From: Phycisphaerales bacterium
Lineage (GTDB): Bacteria; Planctomycetota; Phycisphaerae; Phycisphaerales; UBA1924
Assembly: GCA_020847535.1 (NCBI GenBank)
Contig: JADLBU010000083.1
Span: 62,001 to 126,000 of the forward strand
Length of the DNA: 64,000 nucleotides
Reading direction: 5' to 3'
Shown: piece by piece, positions 37,128 through 47,800 of the stretch
Numbering within the stretch: position 1 is the first letter of the stretch
How the letters are laid out: each line of letters starts with the position of its first letter
Translations under genes and position numbers: made by a program
Notes under the pieces: model-generated
What the model saw: the letters and a program-made list of their open reading frames with translations, nothing else
Database searches by the model: none
Told to the model about the DNA's origin: nothing

Positions 37128-37745
37128 TTACCGATCGAGCGATGCATCGTCGGCCAAAGGGCAACTGAGGCTCTTGCCGTACATCCCGGACCGATCGAAG
37201 CAGCACGGTCGGCGCTTGCCCTTGGCGAGCATGTCGCAGGCGGTCTCGACGCGGCGATCGCGAGTGGTTGCCTGCTTGGCGGATTCGATCCAATGGATGA
37301 AGTCTCGGCGAGCGGCGGGGGTGATATCGGCCCAGACCTCGCGTGCCTTGGGTGGCGCGGCGGCGAGCGATTTCTTCAGATTGGGCGGGATCTTCGGCTC
37401 GGGCTCCTGGTCGGGGGGGAGCGGCGTGATCTCGAGCGTGATGGTGTCGCCGACTTTCGCGCCAGAGGCTTCGCGCAGCTTGGGCTCCACCTTGAGCCAG
37501 TGGCCTCCCTTGCCATCCGGATCGAGCGTGGCTTGAAAGGGTGATCCGTTGATGGTGCCTTGGACCGACACCATGCCACGCGAGTGGAGCTTGTCGCTGG
37601 CTTCTTTCGGCAGGGTCAGGAAGATCCAGGAGACCGGCTTGCTGGTGGGTGCAGTCGCCGCCGGCCGCAGGAGTGTGGCGCTGAAGCGGATTGCGGAGGC
37701 GGCCTTTGGTTCAGCCCGCTCTCGACTGGATTTCTTGCTGGCCAT
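37128..37745 (-). CDS. DUF1905 / YdeI-OmpD-associated family protein
   Basis: SWIFLTLPKEASDKLHSRGMVSVQGTINGSPFQATLDPDGKGGHWLKVE (DUF1905-like); ARRDFIHWIESAKQATTRDRRVETACDMLAKGKR (YdeI/OmpD). Confidence 0.85.
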   Translation of the reverse strand: MASKKSSRERAEPKAASAIRFSATLLRPAATAPTSKPVSWIFLTLPKEASDKLHSRGMVSVQGTINGSPFQATLDPDGKGGHWLKVEPKLREASGAKVGDTITLEITPLPPDQEPEPKIPPNLKKSLAAAPPKAREVWADITPAARRDFIHWIESAKQATTRDRRVETACDMLAKGKRRPCCFDRSGMYGKSLSCPLADDASLDR

Positions 37746-38089
37746 GGCGGCAGCTCCAGAGATTGATGCGTCGGCGAAGCTGTGGAAAAACCAGGTTGAA
37801 AGAGTATTGGCACGGCGGCTTGGGCCGTTGCAGTCTACTTGACACCGACCGATTCCCGTCCTTTCATTCCCTCCCAATCTGGGTCCGTATGCCCGGATCT
37901 TTCACCCGCCGGCCCGAAGTCTCGGCAACCGGCATAGATCGACCCCCACCCCCACGAGTTCATGGCTCGTGTGTGCGGGTCACCCTTCTGCACGATGGCC
38001 TCCTCCGAGGTGGAGCGGGCCAGGAGTCAAACCCAAGCCTTCGCGGCTGGGGGCGACCGTGAGGAAGCGGACGGAAAGGAATCGCCCCG

Positions 38090-38692
38090 ATGGCCCGTTA
38101 CACCGGTCCCAAGCTCAAGCTCTCCCGTCGCGTTGGTGTGCCGATCGTCGACACCCCCAAGCACACCTCGAAGCGCGCCCTCAACGTCCCGGGCATGCAT
38201 GGCTATCGCGGCCGCCGCCTGAAGGACTACGGCCTGCGCCTCAACGAAAAGCAGAAGGTCAAGTTCCACTACAGCGTGCTGGAAGCCCAGTTCCGCCGCG
38301 TGGTCGCCGAGGCCGGTCGCCGCCCCGGCAACACGGGCGAGCTGCTCATGCAGCTCCTGGAGCGTCGCCTGGACAACGTCGTCCGCCGCGCGGGCATGGC
38401 CCGCACGATCTGGGGCGCCCGCCAGATGGTGGCCCACGGGCACGTGAAGGTCAACGGCCGCAAGACGGATCGCCCCAGCTGCACGCTCAAGGTCGGGGAT
38501 GTCATCACGCTCAAGGGTGAGAAGGCCCAGAAGCTCTCCCGGGCGGCGATGGAGTCGATGGCGGGACACGAGGTTCCGGGCTGGCTGGATTTCAACCCGG
38601 CCGAACTGACGATCCGCGTGGTCGCCCTGCCGACGTCGGATCAGATCCCCTTCGATGTCGATCCGAACAAGATCGTCGAGTTCTACCGCTAA
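38090..38692 (+). CDS. rpsD: 30S ribosomal protein S4
   Basis: MARYTGPKLKLSRRVGVP, LLERRLDNVVRRAGMARTIWGARQMVAHGHVKVNGRK. Confidence 0.97.
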   Translation: MARYTGPKLKLSRRVGVPIVDTPKHTSKRALNVPGMHGYRGRRLKDYGLRLNEKQKVKFHYSVLEAQFRRVVAEAGRRPGNTGELLMQLLERRLDNVVRRAGMARTIWGARQMVAHGHVKVNGRKTDRPSCTLKVGDVITLKGEKAQKLSRAAMESMAGHEVPGWLDFNPAELTIRVVALPTSDQIPFDVDPNKIVEFYR

Positions 38693-38755
38693 ACCTGCCT
38701 TCGGGCTCCCCCTGGCGGCAGGTGGCCGAGCCGGGCATGCGGGAAAGCTATCCTT

Positions 38756-38790
38756 GCGGGCCCGGGATCGATCCCGGGCCCGCGTCTTTT
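38756..38790 (+). terminator. Rho-independent terminator after rpsD
   Basis: GCGGGCCCGGGATCGATCCCGGGCCCGC perfect palindrome followed by GTCTTTT. Confidence 0.9.
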
Positions 38791-38817
38791 GTCAGGTGCT
38801 TCTGATCGCGATCAAAC

Positions 38818-40863
38818 ATGCTCAAAGTACTCGAGAAATACAAGAAGTACGTGCTGGTCATCGGCGGATCGCTGCTGATGGTGGCGTTCATCATGCCCTC
38901 GGCGGTCTCGCAGATGCATGGTGATCCGGGCAAACGGGTTCTGGGGTACATCGGCAGCCAGAAGTTCCGGATGCGGGATGACTCTCTCGCCCGGCGCGAG
39001 CTGGCGCTGCTCAAGAACGTCGCCAGCGGCTGGATCGGCGCTCTCGGGGTCCAGAACGAACTGCACTGGATGCTGCTGGCGCACGAGGCCCAGGGGGCGG
39101 GGTTCGTGGGGGCGCAGACCGATGGCGAGATGTACCTCGCACATCCCGACCTGATCATTCCGCTGGCTCAGCAGATCGCCCGTCAGCGATACGGGGAGGG
39201 CGCTCAGTTCTACTGGAGCATCCCCCAGACGCGGGCCGAGATGTTCGACATCGCGCAGAAGGCCCTGCCCAACATGGCCAAGTCCGCCCAGCGCGATGTG
39301 CAGATGACCGACAAGGAGGCGTTCACCACGCTCGCCAAGCTCCGCGGCGTCCTGCGCATGGTGGGGGCCTTCGAGGGCGCCGGACGGCTTTCGGATCGCC
39401 GCACGCTGCTCGCCGCCGAGCGCATCGATTCGTTCTACGGCGTTGATTCGCTCGTGATCCCCGCTTCCAGGCTCATCGATCGCGTTCCCGAGCCCAGCCA
39501 GGAAGACGTCCAGGCCCACTACGAGAAGTACCGGGATGTCCAGCCCGGCACCGGGGACAACGGCATCGGCTATCGGCAGCCGGATCGCGTGAAGTTCGCG
39601 TACCTGTTCCTGGATCACATGGCGATCGCCGATTCGATCAAGATCGATACTGTCGAGTCCCACAAGCGGTGGAAGAAGGAATTCCCGACCAAGCCGCCGG
39701 AGGAGTTCGCCAAGGACCGCGCCCAGATAGACATGGCGATGCGCCAGGAGAAGGTCGCCCTTGTGATGGGGCAGATCGACAAGATCTGGCGGGCCCAGGT
39801 GCTGGCCTCGACGCGGCGGTTGGATGCCGATGGCCCGTACAAGAGGCTCTCGGCGGACTGGGAGAAGACCAGGCCCACGCTCGATTCGATCGCACAGGTC
39901 ATCGTGGAGGGTGTCAAGCAGGGGATGGAAATCACGATCCCGCGGCCGGCGATCGTGGTGAAGGATGCCTCGTGGCTGACGCAGAGCGAGGCCCAGCGCA
40001 TCCCAGGCTTCGGTCGTGCGACGGTGACGGTCGGCAACCGGCAGGGGCAAGCGTGGATGGTTCTCTTCACGACCCGGGAACTGCTCGAGGCGGGCGTGAC
40101 CGCGCCGCCGACCGGGATCGCGGTGCAGGCTGGCGTTCCGATCGCGGATGCGTACGCGATCGATCCATCGCAGAACCGATATTACTTCATGGTGCTGGAT
40201 GCGGCCAAGGCCGCAGCGCCCGGCTCGCTCGATGAGGTGCGGGACCAGGTGGTGCGCGGGTTGAAGACGGTTCGCGCCTACGACCTTCTTGTGGCGGACT
40301 TGCCGGTGTATGTCGATCAGGCCAAGGCCGAAGGGCTGGAACCGATCGCCAAGATGTTTGAGATTCCCCCGACGGCCGCCGAGAACCTGGACATCGTGCC
40401 GGTCGAGATCCAGCCCAACGTGCTGGTGTCCGCCGATCGGGTCGCCGGCAACGACCGGCGGATCATGGTTGACCCGTTCAAGGAGGAGGTTCTCCGGCTT
40501 GGTCGGGGGATCGATCCTCTCAAGCCTGTGGACGAGGTGCCCGCCGAGCAGCGGACGTTCTCGCTGGCGCTCCCGGCATCGCTGAGCGGGGTTGTGGCCC
40601 AGATCCAGAGCGTCGAGCCGCTGACGTACGACAAGTACCGGGCGATCGGGGACCAGGTGCTGCGCGGGGAGCAGACGCGCGAGATGCAGGCGGCGGATCC
40701 GAACATGCTGGAGAACTCGCCGTTCACGTACGCTGCCCTCAAGACGCGGCTGAAGTTCCGCCCGGTCGATGGGGAGCTGGACGAGACGCCCGACGAGGAA
40801 ACGCCGCAGAAGACGGCCGGCAAGAATAATGATGCCAAGGCCGGGGAGAAGACCGGCGGCTGA
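38818..40863 (+). CDS. Membrane-anchored SurA/PpiD-like periplasmic protein (tentative)
   Basis: N-terminal TM KKYVLVIGGSLLMVAFIMPSAVSQ; charged helical body with PSQEDVQAHYEKYRD and VKFAYLFLDHMA similar to the SurA-N/PpiD style. Confidence 0.5.
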   Translation: MLKVLEKYKKYVLVIGGSLLMVAFIMPSAVSQMHGDPGKRVLGYIGSQKFRMRDDSLARRELALLKNVASGWIGALGVQNELHWMLLAHEAQGAGFVGAQTDGEMYLAHPDLIIPLAQQIARQRYGEGAQFYWSIPQTRAEMFDIAQKALPNMAKSAQRDVQMTDKEAFTTLAKLRGVLRMVGAFEGAGRLSDRRTLLAAERIDSFYGVDSLVIPASRLIDRVPEPSQEDVQAHYEKYRDVQPGTGDNGIGYRQPDRVKFAYLFLDHMAIADSIKIDTVESHKRWKKEFPTKPPEEFAKDRAQIDMAMRQEKVALVMGQIDKIWRAQVLASTRRLDADGPYKRLSADWEKTRPTLDSIAQVIVEGVKQGMEITIPRPAIVVKDASWLTQSEAQRIPGFGRATVTVGNRQGQAWMVLFTTRELLEAGVTAPPTGIAVQAGVPIADAYAIDPSQNRYYFMVLDAAKAAAPGSLDEVRDQVVRGLKTVRAYDLLVADLPVYVDQAKAEGLEPIAKMFEIPPTAAENLDIVPVEIQPNVLVSADRVAGNDRRIMVDPFKEEVLRLGRGIDPLKPVDEVPAEQRTFSLALPASLSGVVAQIQSVEPLTYDKYRAIGDQVLRGEQTREMQAADPNMLENSPFTYAALKTRLKFRPVDGELDETPDEETPQKTAGKNNDAKAGEKTGG

Positions 40864-40899
40864 GCGGAGATTGTTCCCGCGGCTTTTGGCTGCCAGGGG

Positions 40900-42621
40900 C
40901 TAATGCCGGAAGTGGCGGAGCCCCGTGGTCAGGCAGGTGATGCCGCGAGCGTTGCACAGGTCAAAGGTCTCCTGGTCGCGCTTGGAGCCGCCGGGATGCA
41001 CGATGCAGCCTATGCCGACGGCGGCGAGGATCTCGGGGCCATCCTTGAACGGGAAGAATGCATCGCTGAAGGCGACCGCGCCCTTGGCGCTGGGGCCGGC
41101 CTTGTCGACGGCGAGCCGGCAGGATGTGAGGCGATCCATCTGGCCAGCGCCCGCGCCAAACAGACGCATCCCAAAGTTGGAAGCGGCAGCAGAAGAGTGC
41201 CCGCCGATGCACACCGCGTTGCTGGTCAGCGCGCGGCAGATGGGTTCGAGGAAGCGGGCGATGTCGATCTGGGCCTTGCCGGGCGCTGGCCCCGCTGTGT
41301 GAATGAACTCCGCGGTCGCGGCGAGCCGGTTGTCGCGATCCTGAAGCAGGATGCCGCCGGGAACGGAACGCATCTCGATGGATCGCGATGGCGCCCAGGC
41401 CGCGGGCGGCGCTTCGAGGATCCGCAGATTGGCCCAGCGCTTGGTGAGGCGTGCCAGGGCATCGGCGGTGTAGCCGGGGGCGATCAGGACCTCAAGGAAG
41501 ACATCCTGTGCGCACAATCGTTCCGCCGCGGCCAGATCGACCTCGGCCGAGATCGCGAGGATACCGCCGTACGCGGCGAGCGGATCACTGGCGATCGCCT
41601 CGTTGATGGCATCCAACCCCGAGGCAGCGCGGGAAGCCCCGCAGGGGTTGGCGTGCTTGATGATGCACGCGGCGATCGGCGCGGCCGTGCCCGCGCCCAG
41701 CACACCCAGCGTTCCTGCAAGGCACAGTGCCGCCGCGGCATCGTTGATGTTGTTGTAGCTGAGTTCCTTGCCGTGGATCTGGCGGGCCTGCGGGATGCCG
41801 CTACCGAGGTTGATCGCCGCCGGTCCCGCGCCGGGCGTGTAGAGCCCTGCGAGCTGGTGGGGGTTCTCGCCGTAGCGGAGGGATTGGTGCAGGTTGAGGG
41901 GCAGGAGGATGCCGTCGGGGAGCGCATCGGCGGCTGTGTCGCCGCCGGAGTCACCGCTCGCAGGGCGTGCGCTGGCGGGGGCAGCGCCGGTCGGTGACGA
42001 TGAGCGGGCGAGGTACGCGGCGATCATCGTGTCGTAACGGGCGGTCAGTGCGAATGCGGCGGCGGCCAGGGTGCGTCGGAGCTCGATTGTCGAGCTTCCA
42101 TCGTGCCTGCGGAGTTGCTCAAGCACGGACTGGTACTGTGTGGGGTCGGTGATGACGGTGATGTAGTCGGCGTTCTTGGCGGATGAGCGAACCATCGCAG
42201 GTCCACCGATGTCGATGTTCTCGATCGCCTCGGGGAGCGTGACTTCCGGCTGGGCGATCGTCTTCTCGAAGGGGTAGAGGTTGATGCAGACCAGGTCGAT
42301 GGGAGCGATCCCGTGGTCGCGCATCGCGGCGGCGTGGGCGGCGTTGTCGCGCACGGCGAGCAGAGCGCCGTGGACCATCGGGTGCAGGGTCTTGATGCGG
42401 CCATCCATCATCTCGGGGAAGCCGGTGACCTGCTCGATGGGTGTGATGCGCAGGCCCGCATCCGCCAGCGCCTTGGAGGTGCCGCCGGTCGAGATCAGCT
42501 CGACTCCCAGGCTCGCCAGCCCGCGAGCCAGTTCAACCACACCCGTCTTGTCCGAGACGGAGATGAGCGCTCGGCGGATGGGGACGAGGTTCGGGGGGGT
42601 GCGGGAGAAGGTCTTGTGCAT
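40900..42621 (-). CDS. purH: Bifunctional AICAR formyltransferase / IMP cyclohydrolase
   Basis: RRALISVSDKTGVVELARGLASLGVELISTGGTSKALADAG, GRIKTLHPMVHGALLA, LRYGENPHQLAGLY, IKHANPCGAS. Confidence 0.96.
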   Translation of the reverse strand: MHKTFSRTPPNLVPIRRALISVSDKTGVVELARGLASLGVELISTGGTSKALADAGLRITPIEQVTGFPEMMDGRIKTLHPMVHGALLAVRDNAAHAAAMRDHGIAPIDLVCINLYPFEKTIAQPEVTLPEAIENIDIGGPAMVRSSAKNADYITVITDPTQYQSVLEQLRRHDGSSTIELRRTLAAAAFALTARYDTMIAAYLARSSSPTGAAPASARPASGDSGGDTAADALPDGILLPLNLHQSLRYGENPHQLAGLYTPGAGPAAINLGSGIPQARQIHGKELSYNNINDAAAALCLAGTLGVLGAGTAAPIAACIIKHANPCGASRAASGLDAINEAIASDPLAAYGGILAISAEVDLAAAERLCAQDVFLEVLIAPGYTADALARLTKRWANLRILEAPPAAWAPSRSIEMRSVPGGILLQDRDNRLAATAEFIHTAGPAPGKAQIDIARFLEPICRALTSNAVCIGGHSSAAASNFGMRLFGAGAGQMDRLTSCRLAVDKAGPSAKGAVAFSDAFFPFKDGPEILAAVGIGCIVHPGGSKRDQETFDLCNARGITCLTTGLRHFRH

Positions 42622-42744
42622 GTTCGCCGCAGCGTGAGAATGATCGAATCGCCCGACCGGATGTCGAGCGGGCGGGGAGATCGGGTGTCCGGAAGACCGA
42701 TGGCCAAGCCGCCCTAGGCTTCGGGGGGGCTTGATGGCCGGGGT

Positions 42745-43899
42745 TCAGCGCGTGACGAACTTGGCGATCACGCCCGTCGTGCTGACGACATACATGTCGC
42801 CATCTTCGAACTGGCTCATGCGGATGAACTGGACGTTGGGGAGATCCTCGCGGGCGACGATATCTCCACGCTGCTCATCGACCAGGAACATCGTCGAGCC
42901 GTTCCAGACCAGCAGGTTGGCCCTCCGCCGGCCGATGACGACGCCCGAGGCATCCTTGGCGGTCCAACGGGTATCGCCGGTGATGGCGTCGAAGGCCGTC
43001 AGGCCCTCATCGATGGTGCAATACACGGTGTCGGGCGTCGCGATCGGCTGGGAGCGGATCGGCAGCGAGGTCCGCCTCCGCCAGAGCTGGCTTCCCGTGG
43101 GCAGGAAGGCGTACAGGGACTGGTCGAGGCTGGCGACATAGAGGATCGAGTCGTTGCTGCCCAGTTCGGCCCCGGGACCGTCGAAGATCTGGGCAACGCC
43201 GATCAGGCGGCCGACGGTCATGTCAACCATGAGGATACGGCCGGTCGTGGTGACCGCAGCGACAACCGAAGGACCCACGGTGACCGGCGGGTGCTCAAAG
43301 GAGCCGGAGGCATCGACACCCCACATCTTGGCTCCGTGGCTGTACTGATGGCAGAGCAACTCCCCGGTCGCGGTGCCGTAGATTCCGGAGTTCCCGATCG
43401 TGACGGTGCCGGCGTTGACGACCTTCTGGAAGGGCTGACGGGAAAGAAGCGTGCCGGTCTGTGTGGCGAACAGGTACACCTCCGCCTCGGATGCGATCAC
43501 GAACACATCCCCGTACCTCGGATCGTTGACCCTGGTGTTGCCGACGAACTTGGTCAGGCGGCTGGCGGGCTCGGTCGCCCAGCGGATGCTGCCGTTGGCG
43601 GGCTCCATGACGGTGACGCCGCTGGAGCTCTCCTGGACCACCAGCGAGTCGGGAAAAATATCCAGTCGTTCGATGCGCTCCCCTGCCGGGATGACCGGGA
43701 AGCCGCGCCAATCCATCCTGTAGCCCAGGTTGCGATAGGCCTCGGTGGGGATGGTGAAATCCCGGTCGCGCTGGGAGACCGACTCAGGGACTCCCCCGGT
43801 TTCGGTCGGCGTGATCACGCTCCGGCACGCGGCCATGGAGACGGCAACCCCGGCACAGAGCAGGCTTCGAAGGCAGATACTCGGAATCGAACGGTTCAT
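42745..43899 (-). CDS. PQQ-like beta-propeller lipoprotein
   Basis: Lipobox SMAAC; repeated blade motifs NGSIRWATEPAS, GSQLWRRRTSLP, ITGDTRWTAKD. Confidence 0.8.
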   Translation of the reverse strand: MNRSIPSICLRSLLCAGVAVSMAACRSVITPTETGGVPESVSQRDRDFTIPTEAYRNLGYRMDWRGFPVIPAGERIERLDIFPDSLVVQESSSGVTVMEPANGSIRWATEPASRLTKFVGNTRVNDPRYGDVFVIASEAEVYLFATQTGTLLSRQPFQKVVNAGTVTIGNSGIYGTATGELLCHQYSHGAKMWGVDASGSFEHPPVTVGPSVVAAVTTTGRILMVDMTVGRLIGVAQIFDGPGAELGSNDSILYVASLDQSLYAFLPTGSQLWRRRTSLPIRSQPIATPDTVYCTIDEGLTAFDAITGDTRWTAKDASGVVIGRRRANLLVWNGSTMFLVDEQRGDIVAREDLPNVQFIRMSQFEDGDMYVVSTTGVIAKFVTR

Positions 43900-44152
43900 G
43901 CGCGGGAGTCTCCCGATGCGGGTGGTGGTGCGTGCGGAGCGGAGGCAGTGAGAGGGTGTTGAACGGGCCGGCGAAGCAATCCAGAGCAGATCGAAGAACG
44001 CCGCGCCGGGTCGGGCCCGGTTCGGCGGGGGCGGCAGTATCCGAAGTCACGGGCCGGGGGTCAAGCGTAGGTTCAATGCCAGCCGATGTCGGCGAGCCGG
44101 CTCGCGGCCGTTATAGTCGTTCCTGGGCACTGTGGGCGGGGAGCGGGAATCG

Positions 44153-44809
44153 ATGTTCACGGGACTGGTTGAACATATGGGTCGGATCGCCGCCTCCGCC
44201 GCCACCCCGGCCGGCCGGCGGCTGGAGATCGACCCCTGCGGATGGATGCATCGCCCCGCACCTGGAGAATCAATCGCGATCAACGGCTGCTGCCTCACGA
44301 TCGCCGATGGGCGTGCCGAAGCGGGGGGGGTGCTGATGTTTGATGTCGTTCCCGAGACGCTCGCCAAGACGACCCTCGGCGGGCTGGCGGGCGGTGCGTA
44401 TGTCAATCTGGAACGGTCCGCAACCCCGGCGACCCTGCTGGGAGGGCATTTGTTGCAGGGGCATGTCGATGGGATGGGCGTGGTCGCAGGGATCCAGACC
44501 GCCGGGCAGCACCGGATCCGGATCGCCGTCGGAGACGAACTCATCGAGTACATCACCCCCAAGGGGTCGATCGCGATCGAGGGTGTCTCGCTGACGGTGG
44601 CGGGGGTGGAGGTGGGGGTGGGGGTGGGCGGACAGGGTGATGGAAGTGGGAAAGATGCAGGCTGGTTTGAGGTCGCGCTCATCCCGACAACGCTTGCAAA
44701 GACCACCCTCGGGGGGCTTGAGGTCGGGCAACGGGTGAATATTGAGACCGACATCGTCGGGAGGACTGTCGTGCATTGGCTACGGCACTTCGGCGCTGAC
44801 CGGTCGTAG
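44153..44809 (+). CDS. ribE: Riboflavin synthase alpha subunit
   Basis: MFTGLVEHMGRI, INGCCLTIA, DVVPETLAKTTLG, LGGHLLQGHVDG, second repeat ALIPTTLAKTTLGGLEVGQRVNIETDIVGR. Confidence 0.95.
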   Translation: MFTGLVEHMGRIAASAATPAGRRLEIDPCGWMHRPAPGESIAINGCCLTIADGRAEAGGVLMFDVVPETLAKTTLGGLAGGAYVNLERSATPATLLGGHLLQGHVDGMGVVAGIQTAGQHRIRIAVGDELIEYITPKGSIAIEGVSLTVAGVEVGVGVGGQGDGSGKDAGWFEVALIPTTLAKTTLGGLEVGQRVNIETDIVGRTVVHWLRHFGADRS

Positions 44810-44840
44810 CCTGTCTTGGCGAGCAGCGAGCACCGTCGGG

Positions 44841-47800
44841 CTATTTGGAGTTCTCCCCGATCTGGATGGGCACACATATCGCGCTTCGGATTTTCACTGG
44901 CCCCAGCAGCCCTGAATCCAGCGGCGTCGAGCTTTTTGTGAAGTGCTTCCACGTCGTGAACGTGATTCGCTCTTTCGTGGGCCGGGGGGATCCATCAAGC
45001 ATCCACTGGGGCCACTTCTTGAGCGGCTTGCCGTTCCACTCGCAGTCATCGGGGAACTGCTCATCCCCGATCAGGCGATTGACCCACAGGTTGGTGATGC
45101 GGACCCGCAGTGTATTTGTGCCGGCCCTGGCGTGCGGTGTGATATCGGCGGAGAAGGGTGGCTTCCACCAGGTGCCCAGGTCCTTGCCGTTGAGGGTGAC
45201 CTCGGCGATGTTCTTGACACCGCCCAGATCGAGGAAGATCGCCTTACCCGAACCGAGTGACCCGGCCGGGATCTCGAACGAAGTCTGATACTCGGCGGTC
45301 CCCGAGAAGTACCTCACCCCGGGATCGGCGTGATTCGTCCAGGAAGTCAGTTCGGGGAGCGTGATGCTCGCGGGGGCGCCGCGATCGGGCGGGAATGTGA
45401 CGGTCCAGGGGCCTTCCAGGTTGCTTTCGGTCGCCGCTCCCGTGATGTTGATGGATTGCTTGGCGCCGCGGGATGAGGTCAACTCGTAGGCGCCCGTCTG
45501 GAACGCGCACAGCTCAAGCCCGGTGCCCGTGTTGCGCAGCGAGTACATCGCGGGGACGTCGGGTGCCGGCGCAATCAGGTCCAGCACCGCGTTCTCATCG
45601 GCCGTGCGCGTATGCGGCTTGCCATCGATCGTGTAATCAACACGCAGGCGCTTGAGGTGGTTGTACGCGGGATCGCCGAACGAGCTGTTGTGTGCCGGGA
45701 TTCCCATCTGCCCGGATTGCGCCATCGCGGCGACCTTTGCCGTGACATCTGCGCTTCCCGCGCCGTCGATCGCCTCGTACACCGCCTTGGTGATCTGGAT
45801 CTTGGGGACGGGCGGGGGGGCCGCCCCGGCCGGCGCTTTGATCGCCACGACATGGTTGGACTGCTGCACGGGCTTGCGGAAGACGACAAAGACCGAGCCC
45901 GAGGGCTCGAAGCGGATCGGGACCGAAGTGCGGCCGCTCTGGTCGGACCAGATCGGTGCGGTCTCGGTGATGCCGGTGTCGGCGTGCCAGAGTTCGGGGA
46001 GCTTGCCGGAGATCCGGAAGCTGCATTCGACCTCCTGAGAGCGAAGACTCTGGTTGGAGACGAAGTAGATGTCTGTATCCCCGACGATCCTGTGGATCCA
46101 TGTGACCTTGCCGGTGGCGCCTGAGAACCGGCAGTCTGGCTCGATTCCGCTCGCCCTGAGCACTTCCTCAGGCGACTTGCCGCTGATGATGCGGCCCTTG
46201 CCCAGCGGGTGATCCACGGATGCCGCGCCAGGCCCCCAGAGCTCATCGGAGAGCTTGGCAACCTGCGCATCGCAGGCGGGGTAGTCCGCGAGGCTGGGTG
46301 ACTGCGAGGGGGCCGGTCCGATGACGGTGGCGCCCTGCTGCACGAGATCTCGGATGCGGGTCAGCGTGCGGGGGGTCATGAACTTGACCGATGGGAGGGC
46401 GAGCACACGGTAGCTCATGCCGTCGGGGAGCACGAGCCGGCCATCCTTGACGGTCATGCGGTTGAAGAGGACATCGGGGTTGCAGGCGTCGTAGTCGTAG
46501 CCCTGGGACTTGAGGGCCAGATCCAGCGGGGCATCGTTGGGCGCGGCATCCCCGGTGAAGTAGCAGACATCGGCGGCGAACAGGCCCTGCTGGAGCAGGT
46601 ACTGGCAGCGGGTGAGGTAGCTGATCCATGCCGAGCCCTGGTCCCACCACGTCGCCGTGCGTTCAAAGTGCGTGCCCCACTGGCCCATGGTCATGCCAGG
46701 GACTTTGTCGTTCCAGGGCTGGTGGGCGTAGCGGTGGATGATGTAGCGATTGATCCCGACGGTGTACATCAGATCCCCGATCCCTTTGAGGGAGGCAGGG
46801 TCGTTCTGCCAGCGGCCGACCGTGGGGAAAGCGGTGAAGGCCTCCGCGCCGATGATCTTTCGGCCGTAGGCGTGACCGACCGAGGCGGCGAGCTTGCAGG
46901 AGATGGTCTCCCCGCCGCCGATCCAGAACTCACCCATCGGGATGTCGGCATTCCGGCCGGTGAGCATGCACTCAAAGGGCCCGTCGTAGGGCTCGACCGA
47001 GGCGAGCATCCCCTTTTCGCGGCAGATCTCGGCGAACCGGGTGTAGTAGTTGTCGGCGAACAGGTCTGCGATCGTGCGGCGGAAGTCCCAGAGGAATCGC
47101 TCGGAGATCTCACCCGAATCCACCACATGCCCCGTGATCGCCGGAAGCAGCAGAAGCGGGTCATACCCGCGCCGCTTCTTGAACTCCTCCCGGAATCTGG
47201 GTGTCCAGTTCTGGCCGCCCATCTCGTAGCTGTCGATGAGGGCGTTATTGAGGGTCTTGCCGGCGAGCGGACCGGCATCGTCGATGACCGGCCCCATCAT
47301 CCCGGCCCAGAAGGCATCGAAGGCTTCGCGGCTGAGCTTGTCGCATTCGAGGCCTCGGCCGGATTCGGGAGAAGGTGCGTTCTGGGCGCCGGTCGGTGTG
47401 TGACCCATCCGCAGGATTGTCCACGAGCCCTCGGGCATGTCCCATGTGAGCGTTCCATCGGGGGAGAGCTTGCCGGTAAGGTCGATGATCGAATCTCGCT
47501 TGACGATCGCGGCCGGCGCGAACGGATCCCCGGCGGGCTGCTGGTTGTAGCGGTACTCGAACCCCGCCTTGGGGCTGATGTCCTTGATGCGGTTCTCACT
47601 CCCTTCGGCGGGGGTTGGGAAGGCGAGCACCGCGATGTCGCGGTAGTAGTCGATGCGCGTGGGCGGCTTGGGGAGCGCAGCACTGTACTTCTGCGGACCC
47701 TTGGCGAGCGTCTGCGAGGTGGTGACCATCTGCATCGCATGCTCGGGCTTGACCCACGGGCCTCCGCTGCTGGACCAGCCGCCGCAGTTGTGCATGCAGA

